Below, in pieces: positions 35,756-46,455 of a stretch of 64,000 bases of DNA. The notes below the pieces were generated by a model that made no database searches, had not been told where the DNA came from, and saw only the letters and a list, made by a program, of their open reading frames with translations. Every line of letters begins with the position of its first letter. Position 1 is the stretch's first letter. The DNA is from Pogonophryne albipinna (lineage: Eukaryota > Chordata > Actinopteri > Perciformes > Artedidraconidae), in NCBI GenBank assembly GCA_028583405.1, contig CM053252.1:40864197-40928196 (forward strand). The letters are read 5' to 3'. The translations under genes and the position numbers were made by a program.

Positions 35756-38359
35756 CAACACGTTCTCACTCCCAACCCGTCACATGTTGACGGTCGGTCA
35801 GGGCCCCTCCCTGTCACCCTATTACGTACAGGGTACCCTTGAGCGTCAGTTTTCAACGGGCAGGGCGTCCCATTGACTTGCATAGAGCTCCCTGAACGTT
35901 GGTAATAGACGAGTTGGGATCACGGCGAAATGCTCTCCGCAGATCCATTCTCACAGCGTTTATCAACCTTTTTCTTACTCAATATCAAGCCACACTTATT
36001 GTTTTTACTTCTTTATTTTAATTGAATAATGTCTGACTTTTGTTGCCGTCAGTTATGGGGAGAGTAGGGGCTCAGAAAACTGAAATCTGTATTGTTTCAT
36101 CGTTTTTTCCATCTAATTTTGTATTCTTTTCTAAACCACGCACTGTTATTTACTCAACAATAATACATAATTATCCTTGTGTTTATTTATTTGTTTGATA
36201 TAATGTCGGACTTTTGGAGTCCGTCAGGACCGAGGGTCGGAGCAGCTCATAGTAGTTGCTTAAGAGAATTTTACACCCGGAAGTAAGTATTCTCTCCGCT
36301 TCGCTTGACAAACCCTGTGATGAGTCCTCAAGCTCTGTGAGTGGCAGTGCGCCGAGGGTTACGCCGAGCGTCGAACAGCACTATGAAATGGGATGGAACC
36401 ACGGCAGACTATTCAAAACTGGATTCGGATGGGTCCTCCACCCCGTCCCCAGAACTACACATGCTGGCTATTGTGTTTCACAACATGTTCTCTATCTATG
36501 GCTCGTCTCTACTGGGAATTGTAGTTTTAAAAGACGTTTTCGTATTTCCCATAATAAGAAGTTGCCAGTATTAAACTGTGTACATCCCTGGAGGTTTAGG
36601 GGATAGGAAACACTCAAATTTAAAACATATAATTAATAAATGGGTGAAAATTGCTTGTGCCCATAATGGGCAGCATTAATATATATACCCACATGCCAGC
36701 TAAGGTCAGAAGAGCTTTATTTAACAGCTGGTCTTATGTCTGTGACCCCTCCTGTTGTTCATTGATAAGCCTGAAACATGCACTTGTCAAGGTTCAGAGG
36801 CACATTTTGCAAATATGGCAGTAGCCATTGATCAGCTTAAGATAAGATATACTTTATTGATCCCAAGTTGGAAACATTTGCGTTACATCAGCATGTGTAA
36901 CAGTTGTAAATATGCAGTGGTCTTTATTTGTAAATCATTTAGTATAATCACACAAATTCTGTGTTTTATATTTAATAATTCTGTGTTCTTTATTTATTGA
37001 GTATTCAATACCTGACAAGGTCGGAGATGAAAAACTTGGGTCACAGGTTCCTCAACAGTGCATTACAAGACATCTATCAATATGTGTGTGTACCTCCACC
37101 ATTAAACTGTCGTATTCTGCACATTTCTTATACTATCTACATACATCTTATAAGAGTATAATACATATATATAATATCAGTTAAAATAAGTGCTTCAACA
37201 TACAGTACAGTACATGGAAGGAAAGCAATATATTAGTACTTTGTCAGGCTTAATATTTATACCCCCAAAGCTTTTTTCTTATTCAAAAGAAGACCTTAAC
37301 CTAAAGTATTCTTTAATGTTTAAATAAAGCCTTATTAGTTTGTCCGTCTGTGTCTCCTATTAATATCTAATAATAAAATTCAATAACGTGCTTTAACCAC
37401 TAGGTGTCCCTTGATATCAGCTGTGCACCGTTATGGTGTAAATATACCAATATACCGATTGGATCAAATATAAAAGTCAGCCGAATTAGTATTGATACTG
37501 CAAGGAGATCTATATTGTGAAGAGAAATTGAAGATTTTGTTTAATTGCTGATATATTTATGATCCACGTCACATATTCAGTTTTCGGCGGCAGTTCTTCC
37601 TGTTTGTCTAGAAGTCTTCTCATCAGGGCTCTATAAATAGAGAACTACGGCAGATGTGTAATATTTAATGCAGCCGAACCGTGTATTACAATGCCGTTAT
37701 GTGGTGACCTCCAAAGAGAAAAGCAAGCAAACTCGGAATAAAGTTTTTTTTTTTTTTTTTTTCGGATTTCACATCAACAGGAAGTCCGGTTAACTAAAAT
37801 ATCCGTGCGGAACAATACCCCAACCCATAGATCCGTGGGTGAATAATGCCAATCACCACATTACACACATCCCTTCACATTTTAATTTCCATTAAAGTAT
37901 TTTGTGAGGCCTTCTAAAATGTTTTAAAATATAATTAGGGTTGTAGTTTAAGAGTTTGTAAATGATTGCGTTGCCCGCAATCGCACAACGGCACGTCCAT
38001 TAAAACCACACACATGGATTAACATTGATTTAATACATTAATGTAGCCTTTGTTTCTGCTAAAAGAAGTGTCGACCAGCTGGGGCAACAAGAAAATCGGC
38101 GAAATCGAGTGTGACAATACAAAAAAATTTTTTTATTATATTTATATTGACAATAACAACCGACCGTCGGGGTAGATCATTTGCCGGGGATCGTTCTCAT
38201 GGCGTCTATTATCAACGCTATGGGAGGTCTATGAAGGTCTATGGGACGCCCTGCTCGTTGAAAACTGACTCTCAAGGGGTACCCTGTCCGTAATAGAGTG
38301 ACGGGGAGGGGCCCTGACCGTCCGTCAACATGTGACGGTTTGGGAGTGAGAACGTGTTG
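35756..38359. mobile_element. 2.6-kb non-autonomous element with ~130-bp TIRs and 7-bp TSD
   Basis: Both ends read CAACACGTTCTCACTCCCAA inwards, and similarity extends about 130 bp (35756-35885 against 38230-38359). GTTATCC flanks both sides (35749-35755 and 38360-38366). Part of the TSD could instead belong to the element if its ends are CCAACACG/CGTGTTGG, giving a 5-bp duplication. The interior has no transposase. It contains a block shared with the hAT in the ERV LTR (about 36300-36425) and a LINE-tail-like string (about 36841-36866, TATACTTTATTGATCCC). Superfamily not assigned. Confidence 0.8.
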
Positions 38360-38747
38360 GTTATCCTGCACTCACTGAACCATCTCATCACTGCTTCAGG
38401 TGACAGGAGGATGGTGTGTGTGTGTGTGTGTTAGTTAATTAAATTATCTCTGATTATGAATAATGACATGCTTATTGGAATGATTGGAACTAGAAAGCTC
38501 AGTCCCATTGACAGAGGTGGATAATTCGTTCACATTCTTTCTTCTGATTCAAAGCAGTCTTCAAAGAACAGCAGCTCCTCAATATGCAACAGCAACTGTC
38601 CTCCATATTGTACATCACTTTTGTTGTTGCTAATAGATGAGCCATTGGTAATGTGGCTGTCATCCACAATGACAACAGTTGTAGCAGCTCAAATGTTTAA
38701 TGCTCTTAGCATTAGCTCCGGAATCCGGTTAGTTTCAAGCACCAAAA

Positions 38748-38984
38748 ATGTTTCTGGCTAGAGCAAAAGCACACGCTTACGTCGAGGCGGGGGCAGGGGC
38801 GGGATCAACTCCTGAACAACAACAAAAAGCCGGCGTTTTATCCAGTTTGTACACAACGATGGAGAAACTTAACAAGCAGCAGTGGTCCACTGAAGAGACC
38901 AGCTACCTACTGGGAATCTGGTCTTCCGAAGAGGTACAGAGGAAGCTGGAGCACAATCGGCCATTGTTGTTGTTGTCGGTGTGA
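38748..38984 (+). pseudogene. Myb/SANT-like (trihelix) fragment of a PIF/Harbinger element
   Basis: The ORF contains KLNKQQWSTEETSYLLGIWS followed by SEEVQRKLE. This is the start of the Myb/SANT-like DNA-binding domain of the accessory protein of PIF/Harbinger transposons, which is also present in domesticated fish genes. The domain stops after its first helix, where homology ends at EHNRPLLLLSV. The following 200 bp (AAGAGCCGGTTCTGAACCTG, about 39112) looks like non-coding Harbinger sequence. Truncated and not functional. Confidence 0.6.
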
Positions 38985-39290
38985 GCTGTGAGGGGTTTCC
39001 ACGCGGTTTGGCTTTATGAAGCAGGCACACAAACGGTTACGTCATGACGCAAACGATGACGCAGCACCAGTCGGACTCTGGGCGGTGTGAAAAGAGCCGG
39101 AGCTAAACCAAAGAGCCGGTTCTGAACCTGAAAAGCTCTAGCACGGAGCTTGAACCAGAGTTGCATTGGTGTGAATGAGGTAAAAGAAGGTCACATGGTC
39201 ATCTTGGTGCTTCAAAGCTGCAATCCACAAATTATTGGGTGACATCTCGGTGGCTCTGTCCACTTATTATATGAGTAAGACCCATAACTA

Positions 39291-39540
39291 GGGGCGGTTT
39301 TGGCGCAGTGGTTAGAGCGTTGATCAGATCAAGGGGCGTTGATGAACTCCAGTTCGAAACCCGCCTCGGCCGCCACTGCGTCAGGCCGTTGTATCCTTGG
39401 GCAAGACACTCTAGCCGCATTTGCTCCTGTGGGTAATGTCCACAGTATTGACATTTACATGTCTAATATGTGTAGTATGTAAAGCACTTTGGGCACCTGT
39501 AAAAGCGCTCTAATTAAAAAATGTAATCCATTATTATTAT
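39291..39540 (+). mobile_element. tRNA-derived SINE with L2-like 3' tail
   Basis: The head has an RNA polymerase III A box (GGCGCAGTGGTTAGAGCG) and a B box (AGTTCGAAACCC, about 39351), the layout of a tRNA-derived SINE. The tail has AAAGCACTTTGGGCACC, AAAAGCGCTCTAATTAAA and an ATT repeat, as in SINEs mobilised by L2-clade LINEs. TAACTA (39285-39290 and 39541-39546) is a plausible TSD. Confidence 0.85.
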
Positions 39541-39564
39541 TAACTAATAAAATAAAACTAACTA

Positions 39565-40401
39565 AACCGTTAAATATTATTTTGATAATAACATATATTT
39601 CATACTGTTCATTCATAATATGTTGAAATAAAAAAAACCCATTACAATTACAAAATAATTATATCAACAGCCCCTAAACAACAAACACACCTCTTTCATA
39701 AATAACACACTTGTTCTGCAATAATATGTTTTATGTTTCCTGTCATTTTTGTTAGGAAAGGACATGCCTGAAAGACACGACATGTTCTCCTTCTCTGAGG
39801 GTCAAGAAGAACATCCAAGAGGAACATTAAAAGCTGATTTTAAGACCAGTACAGGACATTCACTAAGAAACTACTTTTATTGTGAAAACAAAGATCTGCA
39901 CACCGAATATTTTTGTAGTCTATCAGGACCATCATTTGTTTGTGATGCTGCACCTCAGAGAAGGTGTCAGGCTTATAAAGTGTGGCGAAAAACATAATCA
40001 GCTGATCGAATCATGGATCGAATGCACCTATTTCCACATCTACACTCCATCAGCTGATTATTTCTATGTGCCTCGCTTTATGAGTTTCACATCACCTGTG
40101 CCTTGTACCGCAGAGTTTGCAACGTCACAAATAAATGGGGCCAATCTTCAGTCAGATGTGAATGTGTAATCTAACATTTTCAGTAAGAATAATGGACGAA
40201 AGGAGCAAATACAAATACAATTTATTGAAATGTGAACCAAAAGTTAATCAAAAATGTTTTAAATAAAAAGCACATATGGACAGAAGGTGTAAACCTATTA
40301 AATGTATAAGTAAACACATTTAGTCAAATAAAGTGACAGACTAGGCCTGTGCAGTTGGTATCAGCTTTGCCCAGCATGGGCTCCTCCATCAGGCCTGGGG
40401 C
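39565..40401 (+). repeat. Second copy of the long-TIR element's interior
   Basis: The sequence matches about 7655-8485 almost throughout, with small indels, but lacks the long terminal repeats. Starting after a T-rich acceptor-like run (39731-39752), an ORF reads GKDMPERHDMFSFSEGQEEH and stays open to 39997. In the first copy the same stretch is broken. No known domain is recognised. The copy is cut at 40401 by another repeat. Confidence 0.85.
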
Positions 40402-40640
40402 CTCATTTATAAAGGGATATACACTCAAATAATGGCGTACGCCAGTTTCTACGCAATGTTTGCGATTTATAAAATACTAACTTGGCGGGAAAATGTGCGG
40501 TCCTCCACGCAAACTCTAACCCTATTTAGAGAGAATGGACGTCCATTCTCGGGAGACATCTGACAGTGGTGCGGTTACCCAAAGTGACAGACCTAATTTT
40601 ACCTCTATTTAGAGGCAATGGACTTCCACTCTCGGGAGAG
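40398..40640 (+). mobile_element. Left-end fragment of a Harbinger-like MITE
   Basis: GGGGCCTCATTTATAAAGGG followed by GGCGTACGCC-like sequence resembles a widespread vertebrate non-autonomous element end. No right end is found, so both the border and the family are tentative. Confidence 0.35.
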
Positions 40641-42060
40641 CCCCAAACGACGGACTGTAAGCAGGGTCCCACACTCAAAGGCACCCAGAGATCCAGGGTG
40701 ATGCACATGGCTTTCTTACCCAGGAATGAGTGTGTGAAACCTGGGGAACATGTACAGGAATATGTCCATTTCATCCACATTTGACTCATGAAATGTACAT
40801 GAAATGGACAGGAATCTGTCCATTTCATCCACATTTGACTCATGAAATGTACAGCAGAGTCACTGCTGTAAGCAGGGTCCCACACTCAAAGGCACCCAGA
40901 GATCCAGGGTGATGCACATGGCTTTCTTACCCAGGAATGAGTGTGTGAAAGCTTGGTAAAAGTGATGTGAATACAGGGGGGGAGAGAGCAGCAGCAGCAG
41001 GCTGTGACCCAGAGAGCTCCTTCCAGCACCTCGCTCTCTCCCACCCACCCACCCACCCACCCAGAGTTGACAGGCTGCTTCGCAGCACTATGTAACCCAG
41101 GAAAACAGGTTGAAACCTGTCCATTTCATCCACATTTGACTCATGAAATGTACAGGAATCTGTCCATTTCATCCACATTTGACTCATGAAATGTACAAGA
41201 ACATAAGTACAGCAGAGTCACTGCTGTAAGCAGGGTCCCACACTCACAGGCAGAGATCCAGGGTGATGCACATGGGTCAGAAAAAGTCTAAGTTAACCAT
41301 TGGAAGAACCAGAGAAAAGGGGTGAAAATGGATAAAATGTATCCGAAAATAGTGTCTCTTAAGGCAGGTAGAATCCCCTGACAACTCCCCTTACATTCCT
41401 CCAGAGGCAGAAAAAGTCTCTACGTTATCTTTTGGGAGAACCAGAGGAAAGGGGTGAAAATGGAGACATTGTATCCGAAAATAGTGTCTCTTAAGGTGGG
41501 TAGAATATGGGGTGACGTATATGGATACTTGAGCACCAGCAAGACCCCCACCTCCATAACCTTGTGCACCAGGCGAACCTGTGTACCCACACTTAAGCAC
41601 TCCCCCACGGACTACACCAAGAGGGAACACCGGTCAGAAGTTCGTGCCCCTGGTAACACTGAATAAAAAAAATAATGTCTCAAGGTAACCAGGGGCATGC
41701 CATTAAAACTGCTATGCATTGAGGATTTTAGCCCGAGATGAGTGCTTATCTGCGGGTATCTTGTGTCAGCTTCGTGGACCCCAATTTCAAAGGAAATGTC
41801 CATGATATTGACAAACATATTTATATACAGAATGATGATTATTTTACCCTCAGATCAGTGCTTTTATGCGGGTATCACTGCTGTTAGCAGGGTGTCAGCT
41901 TTTTGTCAATTTCATCCACATTTGACTCATGAAATGTACAAGAACATAAGTACTGTACAGCAGAGTCACTGCTGTAAGCAGGGTCACACACTCACAGGCA
42001 GAGATCCAGGGTGATGCACATGGCTTTCTTACCCAGGAAGAAGTGTGTGAAAGCTGGGTA
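40640..42060. repeat. Complex tandem-repeat field (two interleaved modules)
   Basis: Module A (CTGTAAGCAGGGTCCCACAC ... CACATGGCTTTCTTACCCAG) occurs near 40658, 40868, 41224 (short) and 41970. Module B (GTCCATTTCATCCACATTTG plus ACTCATGAAATGTACA) occurs near 40763, 40818, 41118, 41160 and 41908. A third module (TATCCGAAAATAGTGTCTCT) occurs at 41340 and 41471. Open frames in this field are repeat translations. The short (CCCA)n run at 41040-41062 is included. Confidence 0.8.
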
Positions 42061-42729
42061 AAGTGTTCCTGCAGTCCCTCCATAACGGTAATAATGGTTA
42101 GAAATCATTTCCAGGGCAGAAAGCTGTTTTTAAAAGTGAAAAAACGATTTAAAACCGTTTAAAAAGCCATTTGAGTGCAGTTATCATGTGTCCCCACAGG
42201 AGGGCGCATCAGCCAAGTGAGCACAGTGCAAAAACAGTCAAAAACAACCTAACAAAAGGGCAAATCAATGGATTTAAAGTGCAGGGAAGCTCCGCAACAC
42301 ACACAGGTACATTGCTAAATCCCCACAATAGTGACAACGGTGATTTAAACTAGTTTCTGCGGGGAAAAGAGTGCTAAAAATCGGATTAAACTCTGCTAAC
42401 AGTGTGCTAAAAGCCTGATTGTTTCAGAGACCCATAGCCATGACACAGTGAACCGTTTACATCCAAAAGTATCCATTTAAAAGTCATTTTTGTAGGGGGA
42501 AAAGGGTGCAGAGAGAAGCCTAAAAATGCCTCTCCAGGACCCGGAGAGCTCGCAGGTGCTGGAGAGGGGGAGACAGGCTCAGAGGCAGGCCCGGGGACCC
42601 CTGCAGAACCCACATCTGCTGGGTATCGACATGGAGGTTTGGCAGCCCGCCGTTCAGCACCCAAACTCGGCCCTGAGACCTCCAGTCCCTCTCAGCTTCA
42701 TAAGAAGCCATTATCCCTCCAAACTCTTT
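42061..42729. other. Sequence upstream of the 5S rRNA gene; no gene
   Basis: No coding potential is supported. This would be the 5' spacer of the 5S gene. It is GC-rich between about 42525 and 42690. Confidence 0.5.
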
Positions 42730-42751
42730 GCTTACGGCCATACCACCCTGA
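42730..42751 (+). rRNA. 5S rRNA gene, 5' fragment (nt 1-22)
   Basis: GCTTACGGCCATACCACCCT followed by GA is the first 22 nt of vertebrate 5S rRNA. The remaining about 98 nt are at 49618. The break falls before the internal promoter. The two fragments sum to the normal length of about 120 nt. Confidence 0.93.
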
Positions 42752-43079
42752 GACACTAGGGGCGTTTGTATTGCTGTGTTGAGGAAGAGCTCCCGAATAG
42801 TTTGGAGCAAAACCGGAGAGAAAGTGCATTTATTGGACGTTTGTCAAGCGTGTTTTTGGACTGATCTCTCCCCAAGCAGCACTGCTGTCTGGGGAGGCCT
42901 TATTGCTGCGTTCCTATGGCGGGAATAGAAGTTATGCCGAGGAGAAAATCGGGAATGCATAGCCACTGGAAGCAGACAGGAAACAGGAAGCAGAGAGAAG
43001 CAACGATAAAGATGGAAATAAAGATTCAAAGAAGGAGGAAAACGGAGAGAACAAGGAGACAAATATAAAGAAGACAGCT

Positions 43080-44169
43080 ATGGAGAAGGATGATGATGAA
43101 AAGAAAAGAATGGAGAATACAAAGCCAGAAGAGAAGGCCCATCCCCCTCCCGCTGCGGCAACAGCTGGAAACTCCAAAGCGAAAGAGGGGAAGGAGGGAA
43201 TGAACGCTGGCGGTGGGAAAAAAGTATTCTCACTGAAAGAACATTTCGAGAATAAAGCACAAAAAGAAAAAGAAGAGGCGGTGCAGAGTGCGGGGGAAGG
43301 GCCCTCAGGAAAGAAGCTGCCTGCAGGTGGTGAAAACCAGGAAAGGGGCAGTGAAGGTGGGAAAGCTGAGGGGAAAAAAGATGGGAATTCGGAAAAGAAA
43401 GAGGGGAAAGAAAAGTCAGATGGGAGTGCAAAAGGAGGACCCAGAAAGGAAAAGGTGGGTGAGGAGGCAGAGGAGGATGTGTATCTGGCAGACCTAACAC
43501 TGAAAGTTTTTGTGGAGGGTGGTGCTGTTAAGCTTACTGTGATGGATGTGGTGGTGGGAATTCAGGAGTTGTGTGGCAGAGTTATGGGGTGCAGGGTGAA
43601 AGGAGTGGGAGAATACGAGGTGACGATGAAGACGTGGGAGGGGAAGGAGAGATTGTTAGAGGGTTTAAGGGTGAAAGGGGTAATGGTGTCTGCACGGGAG
43701 CTGGTAAAAAAATGAAGTCACGGTGTCATTCATGAATTTACCAGTATACATTGATGACAGAGTGATCTTCAGGAAACTGAGTGAATGGGGGGTGGAGCCT
43801 GTATCCAGGATAATAAGAAGGATTATACCAGGGACTAAAGTGGCCGATGGAACTCGCCACCTTAGAGTGGTATTCGGAGGAGAGGTTCGCTCACTCCCGT
43901 ACTCCACAAAGTTTGAGGTAGTGGGGGTGGTTGAGTTCTTCGCTGTCAAGCATGATGGGCAGACCCAGGTCTGTAGGAATTGCCTCATGCCCGGCCATAT
44001 CTTTAGAGAGTGTCCGAAAATTACGTGCTACAGATGTAAAGGGGTAAGGCATTTGGCGAGGAACTGTGAGAGAGAGAGGGGAAGACGTGAGGAAGAGGAC
44101 TTTTTCCCCCCACCTGAGTCTACCTTTGCCCCCCCCCCCCCACCGCCCCCCCCCGGCCTCGGGACCTGA
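43080..44169 (+). pseudogene. LINE ORF1 (CCHC RNA-binding protein), frameshifted
   Basis: The first part (43080-43715) is a charged, Lys/Glu-rich N-terminus, then DVYLADLTLKVFVEGGAVKL. An A7 run at 43706-43712 shifts the frame. The second part (to 44169) has SFMNLPVYIDDRVIFRKLSE and two knuckles, CRNCLMPGHIFREC (about 43975) and CYRCKGVRHLARNC (about 44028), then a Pro-rich tail. ORF1 of Tx1-type LINEs binds element RNA; related fish proteins are annotated as zinc finger CCHC domain-containing. I chose the ATG at 43080 because an in-frame TAA lies shortly upstream. A single A indel breaks the gene. Confidence 0.85.
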
Positions 44170-44772
44170 CACCCCCCCCCAGCCCACCCACTACCCCAAC
44201 CCCTGTCCCAGCCCCTGCCCCCACCGCGGCCGATGGTCCAGGCCCGGTCCCCTTTGTCTGCAGGAGACCCACTGGGATGAGAGGTGTGTGGATGAGGTCA
44301 GAAAGGAGTGGTTGGGTGATGTATATGCTAATAATGGGGGTGTGAATGCTAAGGGGGTGGCTATTTTGGTGAAAGCAGGGGTGGTGGAAAAAGTGGAGAA
44401 AGTTGAGGATGATGGTGAAGGGAGGATGATTGGAGTGATTTTTGAATACATGGGTGAAAAGTTTAAATTAGTTAATGTGTATGCTCCCAATGAGGAGAAG
44501 GGAAGGAGGGAGTTCTTTGAGGGTTTGGAAGGGAAGTGTGGGAGGAATAGCATGATTGTTGGGGACTTTAATGTGTGGTGTGGGATAATTGATGTGGCCG
44601 GGGGGATGTGCTTCAAAAGGGATTCCTCACCAGACATGCTAAAAAAAATCATGGGGCGAAATGGAATGTGTGATATGTGGAGAGAAGGAAATATGAACAA
44701 AAGGGTGTTTTCAAGAAAGCAGGTGGTGGAGGGGGTGCTAAAGCAGAGCAGAATTGATATTCTATACTGTAA

Positions 44773-46455
44773 CCCCCTGATCCCACCGGAAGCGTCTGCG
44801 CTGCGCTGCGGCTGCGCCGCGCTGCGACCTTCTCCTGCGTCATAACCCACCAGGCGCGTTTCAAAACGTTTCACAGCCTCGCAGTTGTTGTTGATTTTGG
44901 AATATTTCCTGGACATTTGTACTTCTACAAGTAAGTAGGCTACGTAGTTAAATGGTTTATGTTTGTGTCTGTTTAAATCGTGTTTATTGTTGTTATTTCC
45001 TATTTTGTTGGGTTGTAGACTACAGACACAGTTAATAATAATTGTAATATTCCAGTTATAAACGACATGAATCAAAGATGTGTTGCTGTATTTTAGTGGT
45101 AAACAAATATGCATTCATCATCATAATTATTCTATATATATATATATATAATTTACAGTGCCTGTAAACCGGAGGAGAACGCTGGCATGTATTCTCCTAC
45201 TTGAAAGACTACGGGGGTGGGGGGAGGAGAAGGAGCCGGTTTTGGGTGCACCCCCTCAACCAGCAAAGGAGACAACAAGGTGATTTTCATCACTTCCTGC
45301 CTGCGCTTGTTGTGGCAGATATCTCTGCTCCGCGCCGATCATATATGAGTTTGCTTTAAAAGAAGGAAAACCCAAAACAACCATGATAGGGGTTAAACAA
45401 TAATCTGCTTTAATGATAAACGGTAAGAATACAAATACACTTCTCAAAAGGGGTATCGGCCCACCCCCTGCTCTGGTCCAAATGCCGGGAGAACTTCTCA
45501 TCTTGACGGCAGGAGCAAAAGAGACCGAACCAACAGATAGAACAGGCTTACATGCAGAAAACAAAACAGGAGGGGTTGGGTCAGCTGGTCATCTTTTCAG
45601 GTCATCTCATTGGAAGATGTAAAAGATGGCTTTTCTTTGCGAGTCAGCCAGGATAATAAACAAGTGTCTCTGAGATGGTAGTAAAATATATCTGGTGTCC
45701 GTTATCTCACTTTCCTGCATAGACTTTCACACACACACTTTCCTGCACATTCCAGAGGCCTGAGCTGTGTCCAAATAATATCCCCTTGTTCACAAAGATA
45801 ATACATATTAATACTCTCATATTTCCAGCTACTGGTTACACAGACTGCTTATTATGAATACAAAGTAATTAAACACACACATCTACTATTCAAAGTATGT
45901 AGACTTCACTGACATGTTGGAAATCGTTAAGAAGAATATCCCCTCCCCCACCTAGTCTCCTGCCCTGCAAACCTACACCTCCCCCACAGAGCAATAAAAC
46001 CTGTTTACTCCAAGCACCCCAGAATGTTTGAGCAAGTTTTAGTCCTCACATTTATGAAAGGATAAAAAAGAGAAATCAATACAAAACACAAACACAGGTA
46101 TTGTTTAAACAGTATTCACTTAACTGCTACTATTGATAATTTCCAGAGAAACTCAAGGGGCCTCTTTTAATATCTGGAAGTTGCAACAAGACTTTCTGCC
46201 ATTTCAAATGTAACACACTTCCCAAATATCAGATGACAATAATCTTCAATACGCTGCGCTGCGCCGCGTCAAAAATAGGATTCATCCTATATTTTAGAAA
46301 TTCCTTGCGGCGAGGAGCTTCTGGGACGCTTCGAGCCGCGGCGCAGCGCGGCGCAACGGGTCTGGTGGAATAGCACCCATTGACTAGAGTGGCCGCGATC
46401 GCTAAAAACGCCGCAGCCGCAGCGCAGCGCAGACGCTCCTGGTGGGATTAGGGGG
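44773..46455. mobile_element. Harbinger-like non-autonomous element (1683 bp) with TAA TSD
   Basis: The terminal repeats read CCCCCT(G/A)ATCCCACC inwards, followed by GCGCTGCG-rich repeats, and TAA flanks both sides (44770-44772 and 46456-46458). Removing the element and one TAA restores the LINE reading frame through TGT-AAG-GGG, which confirms the borders. A 3-bp TWA-type duplication fits PIF/Harbinger. It holds no transposase and contains a solo LTR. Confidence 0.85.
45308..46248 (-). mobile_element. Solo LTR, second copy (941 bp)
   Basis: Reverse-complement copy of 14071-15025, with the same start (TGAAGATTATTGTCATCTGA) and a similar end (CCACAACA). No TSD is obvious. It lies within the Harbinger-like element, giving a nest of 5S gene, LINE, Harbinger-like element and LTR. 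Confidence 0.75.

Noticed and set aside
40640..42060. CTGTAAGCAGGGTC module resembling parts of 5S rRNA
   Set aside because: It joins two short strings also found in 5S (GCTGTAAGC and AAGCAGGGTC), but the surrounding bases do not match; treated as coincidence.
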